Under the pieces are notes generated by a model. That model saw only the letters and a program-made list of their open reading frames with translations, searched no databases and was not told where the DNA came from. Source: Streptomyces mesophilus (GTDB taxonomy: Bacteria > Actinomycetota > Actinomycetes > Streptomycetales > Streptomycetaceae). From it: 64,000 nt of DNA. Below, piece after piece: positions 58,687 through 64,000 of the stretch. The position numbers and the translations under genes are program-made. The stretch covers positions 1-64,000 of the forward strand of contig NZ_JAAKZW010000010.1 of assembly GCF_011044995.1 (NCBI RefSeq), read 5' to 3'. Numbering within the stretch: the first letter of the stretch is position 1; the number at the start of each line of letters is the position of its first letter.

Positions 58687-58692
58687 TACGTT
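58687..58692 (+). promoter_or_regulatory. -10 hexamer, leaderless type
   Basis: TACGTT, 7 nt, then the ATG at 58700. The in-frame ATG alternatives upstream lie in or before this box. Confidence 0.5.
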
Positions 58693-58699
58693 GGGTGGT

Positions 58700-59617
58700 A
58701 TGACGACACGCATCCTCGACCTCGACCGCGACCAGCTCTGCGCCCTCAGGGGCCGCGAACTCACCGCCGCCGTGGCCGCCGCGGAGGGCCGCACCATGGT
58801 CGGCGAGGTGTTCGCCGAGCGCGCCGCGATGATCCCGAACCCCGGCGGGCGCGGTGTGCACAACATGGAGCTCGTCTCCGCGTTCGGCGCCGACATCGTC
58901 GTACTGAACCTGATCGAGCGCGCCTGGGACGGCGAGAAGCTGACGCTGCCCGGACTCGGCGAGTTCACCTCGTTCACCGAGCTCGCGCAGGTCATCGGGC
59001 GCCCGATCGGCATCAACCTGGAGCCCGGTGACGTACCGGAGATCCGCCGGGCCAAGCCCGAGCACGCCAAGAAGCTGATCGACATGGGTGCCGCGATGCT
59101 CTGCATCACCGCGAACCCCGGCACCGGGGGCTCCTTCGAGGGCATGGCCCGGGTGACCGAGGAGCTGCGCAAGGGGCTCGGGGACGACGCGGCGCTGTGG
59201 AGCGGCAAGATGCACCACGCCGGGCACGTCGAGCGGGTCACCGTCCCGAAGCTGACCGCGCTGGTCGACGCGGGCGCCGACGGTGTGGTCATGCCGCTGC
59301 CCGGCACGATGCCCGGGGTCACCAGGGAGCTGGCCGCCGAAGGGGTCGCTGCCGTGCAGGACGCGGGCGCGATCGTGATGGGCGCCATCGGTACGAGCCA
59401 GGAGGGCAGTCACGCCAACGTGGTGCCCCAACTGGCCCTGAACGCCAAGGAGATCGGCTTCGACGCGCACCACTTCGGTGACTCGTACATCCCCGGCATG
59501 TGCGACCCGGAGCTTCTGTACGCGTACTCGGTGGCGATCCGCGGCCGCCGGCACACCTGGAACCGGATGGCCCTGTCCGGCCGCCGCCCCAGGAGCGGCG
59601 GACCGGCAGGGTCCTGA
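58700..59617 (+). CDS. TIM-barrel protein (DUF7916 / PEP-mutase-like), PTS-linked
   Basis: Cytosolic protein of 305 aa with TIM-barrel periodicity (ADIVVLNLIERAWDG, GAAMLCITANPGTGGSFEGM, GADGVVMPLPGTMPGVTREL, GAIVMGAIGTSQEG). It resembles a family found beside sugar PTS genes in Firmicutes, which I recall as DUF7916; the reaction is unknown. It follows the PTS gene but has its own leaderless promoter. Ends in a stretch of 11-bp repeats. Confidence 0.65.
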   Translation: MTTRILDLDRDQLCALRGRELTAAVAAAEGRTMVGEVFAERAAMIPNPGGRGVHNMELVSAFGADIVVLNLIERAWDGEKLTLPGLGEFTSFTELAQVIGRPIGINLEPGDVPEIRRAKPEHAKKLIDMGAAMLCITANPGTGGSFEGMARVTEELRKGLGDDAALWSGKMHHAGHVERVTVPKLTALVDAGADGVVMPLPGTMPGVTRELAAEGVAAVQDAGAIVMGAIGTSQEGSHANVVPQLALNAKEIGFDAHHFGDSYIPGMCDPELLYAYSVAIRGRRHTWNRMALSGRRPRSGGPAGS

Positions 59618-59622
59618 CGGTT

Positions 59623-59662
59623 CGGATCCCGGTCGGATCCCGGTCGGATCCTGGTCGGATCA
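59623..59662. repeat. 11-bp tandem repeat in a convergent gap
   Basis: CGGATCCCGGT occurs twice, then CGGATCCTGGT and a partial fourth unit, filling almost the whole 42-bp gap between two convergent stop codons. Confidence 0.8.
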
Positions 59663-60412
59663 GATCTCGTAGACGGCCCCGGAGCGCGCCAGCTCGACAG
59701 GGCCGTCGAACGTCCCCCGGGCGTCCTCGAGGTTGATCTGTGCGTCCGTCCACGGCGGGATGTGGGTGAGGACCAGGCGGCCCGCTCCGGCGCGCGTCGC
59801 GCTCTCGCCCGCCTCGCGGCCGTTGAGGTGGAGGTCGGGGATGTTCTCCTTGCCGTGGATGAAGGAGGCCTCGCACAGGTAGAGGTCGGTGCCGGTGGCC
59901 AGTTCGTCGAGCTGGTCGCAGGCGCCGGTGTCGCCGGAGTAGACGAGTGAGCGGCCCTCGTGCTCGAGACGGATCGCGTACGCCTCCACGGGGTGGGCGA
60001 CCTTCTCCGTACGTACGGAGAACGGGCCGATCTCGAACGAGCCGGACTTGAGGGTGTGGAAGTCGAAGACCTCGCCCATCGCCGAGGACGAGGGGCTGTC
60101 GCCGTACGCCGTGGTCAGGCGGTGTTCGGCGCCCTCGGGGGCGAAGACGGGGATGGCATCGCAGCGGCCGCCTTCGTGGCGGTAGTAGCGCGCGACGAAG
60201 TACGCGCACATGTCGATGCAGTGGTCGGGGTGCAGATGGCTGAGGAAGATGGCGTCGAGGTCGTACAGACCGCAGTGGCGCTGCAGCTCGCCCAGGGCAC
60301 CGTTGCCCATGTCGAGGAGCAGCCGGAAGCCGTCGGCCTCGACGAGGTAGCTCGAGCAGGCCGATTCCGCGGACGGAAACGACCCCGAGCAGCCGACGAC
60401 GGTGAGCTTCAT
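59660..60412 (-). CDS. MBL-fold phosphodiesterase (Rv1339-like)
   Basis: Metallo-beta-lactamase-fold hydrolase of 250 aa. The metal motif SHLHPDHCIDM (H-x-H-x-D-H), Asp in YSGDTGACDQL and His in LTHIPPW form the two-metal site. Rv1339 of Mycobacterium tuberculosis, the likely counterpart, degrades cyclic nucleotides and lies between cysM and rph-rdgB; the same neighbourhood is seen here in loosened form. The ATG at 60412 has GGAGG upstream. Confidence 0.85.
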   Translation of the reverse strand: MKLTVVGCSGSFPSAESACSSYLVEADGFRLLLDMGNGALGELQRHCGLYDLDAIFLSHLHPDHCIDMCAYFVARYYRHEGGRCDAIPVFAPEGAEHRLTTAYGDSPSSSAMGEVFDFHTLKSGSFEIGPFSVRTEKVAHPVEAYAIRLEHEGRSLVYSGDTGACDQLDELATGTDLYLCEASFIHGKENIPDLHLNGREAGESATRAGAGRLVLTHIPPWTDAQINLEDARGTFDGPVELARSGAVYEI

Positions 60413-60598
60413 GGAGACGGGAACCTCCGTGCTGGCAGGGCATGACGCGGGGCATGACGGGGGTCGTGCGGTTCGTTGAGCGTAAGGCGCAAAAGAGCGC
60501 GTCGCCCCTGCGTCATGGGCCGTTGTGGGGCAACTCACCTGCCCTGTCACCGGTTCGGATGGATCCGCTCCCGGCGCGCCGCGCGTCGCCCTCGCCGG

Positions 60599-60604
60599 TA
60601 CATT
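60599..60604 (+). promoter_or_regulatory. -10 hexamer, leaderless type
   Basis: TACATT, 7 nt, then the ATG at 60612 of the MazF/PemK-like gene. Confidence 0.45.
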
Positions 60605-60611
60605 CATGCCC

Positions 60612-61067
60612 ATGGACACGTCCTGGTGGCTCGCTCTGGCCGCCGTGGTCGCGATTGCGCTGGTCGCCGCGGTGGTGGACGGCCGGGCGCGGTCGCGCAG
60701 CCGCCCCGGGGGCGGGCGTCGGCCGCCTGGGCGGCCGCGGGGCCGGGTTTCGGGCCGTAAGCCGCAGCCTGCGGAGATCTGGTGGGCGGATGTCCCCTAC
60801 GAGGACGGGCCCGGATCGAAGGACCGGCCGTGCCTGGTCCTGGAGATGCGCGGCAAGAACGCGGTCGTCGTCAAGATCACCAGCAAGTACCACGACGAGC
60901 GGGCCGGCGTGATTCCGCTGCCGCCCGGTGCGGTGGGCGATGCGCAGGGGCGGCCGAGCTTCCTGGAGACGGATGAGCTGCGGTCCGTACCGGTGTGGGC
61001 GTTCCGGCGCCGGGTGGGTGTGGTGGACCCGATCCTGTGGGACCAGGTCCGCCACCTGCACAGTTGA
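60612..61067 (+). CDS. Membrane-anchored MazF/PemK-like protein
   Basis: Protein of 151 aa. One N-terminal helix (about 5-22, WWLALAAVVAIALVAAVV) and an Arg/Gly/Pro linker (about 25-50) precede a PemK/MazF-like domain (AEIWWADVPYEDGPGSKDRP, CLVLEMRGKNAVVVKITSKY, WDQVRHLHS). MazF proteins are mRNA endoribonuclease toxins, but no antitoxin gene is next to it and the membrane anchor is unusual, so a different role is possible. It converges on cysM with 7 nt between stops. ATG at 60612 chosen from the leaderless -10. Confidence 0.75.
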   Translation: MDTSWWLALAAVVAIALVAAVVDGRARSRSRPGGGRRPPGRPRGRVSGRKPQPAEIWWADVPYEDGPGSKDRPCLVLEMRGKNAVVVKITSKYHDERAGVIPLPPGAVGDAQGRPSFLETDELRSVPVWAFRRRVGVVDPILWDQVRHLHS

Positions 61068-61074
61068 CGAAGAG

Positions 61075-62557
<1,483 letters not shown>

Positions 62558-62601
62558 GCGGTCATCGTATCGATTCCCGGCCCGTATCCCGGAGTGTGAT
62601 C

Positions 62602-63437
<836 letters not shown>

Positions 63438-63438
<1 letters not shown>

Positions 63439-64000
63439 CACGCGCCCACCCCTTCGGCAGAGCGGCCGCGGTGCAGCAGCCACAGGAAGAACGGTCCGCC
63501 GGTCAGCGCGGTGAGCACGCCGACCGGGATGTCCTGGGGCGCCGCGACCGTACGGGCCGCGAGGTCGGCGGCGACCAGGAACACCGCGCCGCCGAGCGCG
63601 GCCACGGGCAGCAGCCTGCGGTGGCTCGCGCCGACCACCATGCGGGCGGCGTGCGGCACCATCAGACCGACGAAGCCGATGGCCCCGCTGTACGCGACGG
63701 CCGCCCCGGTGAGCAGCGAGGTGAGGACGAACACGGCGGCGCGGAAGCGGCTCGTGTCCAGGCCCAGCACGGTCGCGCCCTCCTCGCCCGCGAGCAGCAG
63801 GTCGAGCGGCCGGGCGAGCGCGAGCAGGATCAGGGTGCCGATGACCAGGGTCGCGGCGGGCAGCGCGAGCATGTCCCAGCGGGCGCTGCCGAGGCCGCCG
63901 AGGGTCCAGTAGAGGACCTCCTGGATGTGGTTGGCGTCGGCGGACGTGACCAGGAGCAGGCTGGTCAGGGCGGACAGGATGTACGCGACGGCCACGCCCG
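63438..64000 (-). CDS. Siderophore-type ABC permease (FecCD), 5' part outside the window
   Basis: C-terminal part (about 187 residues) of a FecCD-family permease. Recognisable blocks are LGLDTSRFRAAVFVLTSLLT, GAIGFVGLMVPHAARMVVG and DIPVGVLTALTGGPFFLWLL. The frame stays open to the window edge, so the start is beyond base 64000. Confidence 0.93.

Overview
The window is high-GC actinobacterial chromosome. Gene content and order point to Streptomyces: phoH-ybeY-corC next to era, leuA, recO-uppS-zur-znuBCA-glyS, dusB, ppdK, rdgB, a DasR-box PTS permease and cysO-cysM. The evidence is third-position GC bias (long shadow ORFs lie antisense to almost every gene), Streptomyces-type leader peptides, and many genes whose start codon follows a -10 hexamer by 6-7 nt, as in leaderless mRNAs. 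No rRNA, tRNA, CRISPR or prophage was recognised.

Layout. 1-5.9 kb: end of a drug-efflux MFS gene, the phoH-ybeY-corC-yjbR operon (minus strand) and era (plus strand). 5.9-11.5 kb: a large secreted PGRP amidase, a protealysin-type M4 protease with an emfourin-like inhibitor, and a solo tnpB element. 11.4-18.4 kb: leuA with a leucine leader peptide, a TerB-like protein, and an MMPL exporter with a two-component system. 18.4-30.3 kb: a probable glycan-scavenging island with a secreted sialidase, an aldolase of the DapA/NanA superfamily, a five-component peptide-type ABC importer, a GntR/FCD regulator and a GH42 beta-galactosidase. The sialidase and the importer share an identical 13-bp palindrome just downstream of good promoters.

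30.4-34.2 kb: a three-gene WXG-like cassette of unknown function. 34.2-41.3 kb: recO, uppS, a YcxB-like membrane protein, zur, znuBCA with two Zur boxes, and glyS. 41.4-49.8 kb: accessory genes (DUF4394 protein, small zinc-finger protein, GH3 glucosidase, TetR plus aldo/keto reductase, DUF6243 protein, alpha/beta hydrolase, DHA2 exporter). 49.8-57.1 kb: dusB, ppdK, a relic HTH fragment, a PhoX-like protein, a DUF4287 protein with a repeat-coded N-terminus, and rdgB. 57.2-64 kb: a GlcNAc-type PTS permease behind DasR boxes, a TIM-barrel protein, an Rv1339-like phosphodiesterase, a membrane-anchored MazF/PemK-like protein, cysM-cysO behind a cysteine leader peptide, and a siderophore-type ABC transporter that runs off the end.

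Regulatory structure is unusually easy to read: Zur boxes over the znuA promoter, DasR boxes at the PTS gene, a Crp-like site near the amidase, leucine and cysteine attenuation leaders, and several strong hairpin terminators. The points most worth a second look are the shared palindrome of the sialidase/importer regulon, the TnpB element with its readable guide, CysO with a GGSV tail and no mec neighbour, the WXG-like cassette, and the membrane-anchored MazF-like protein.
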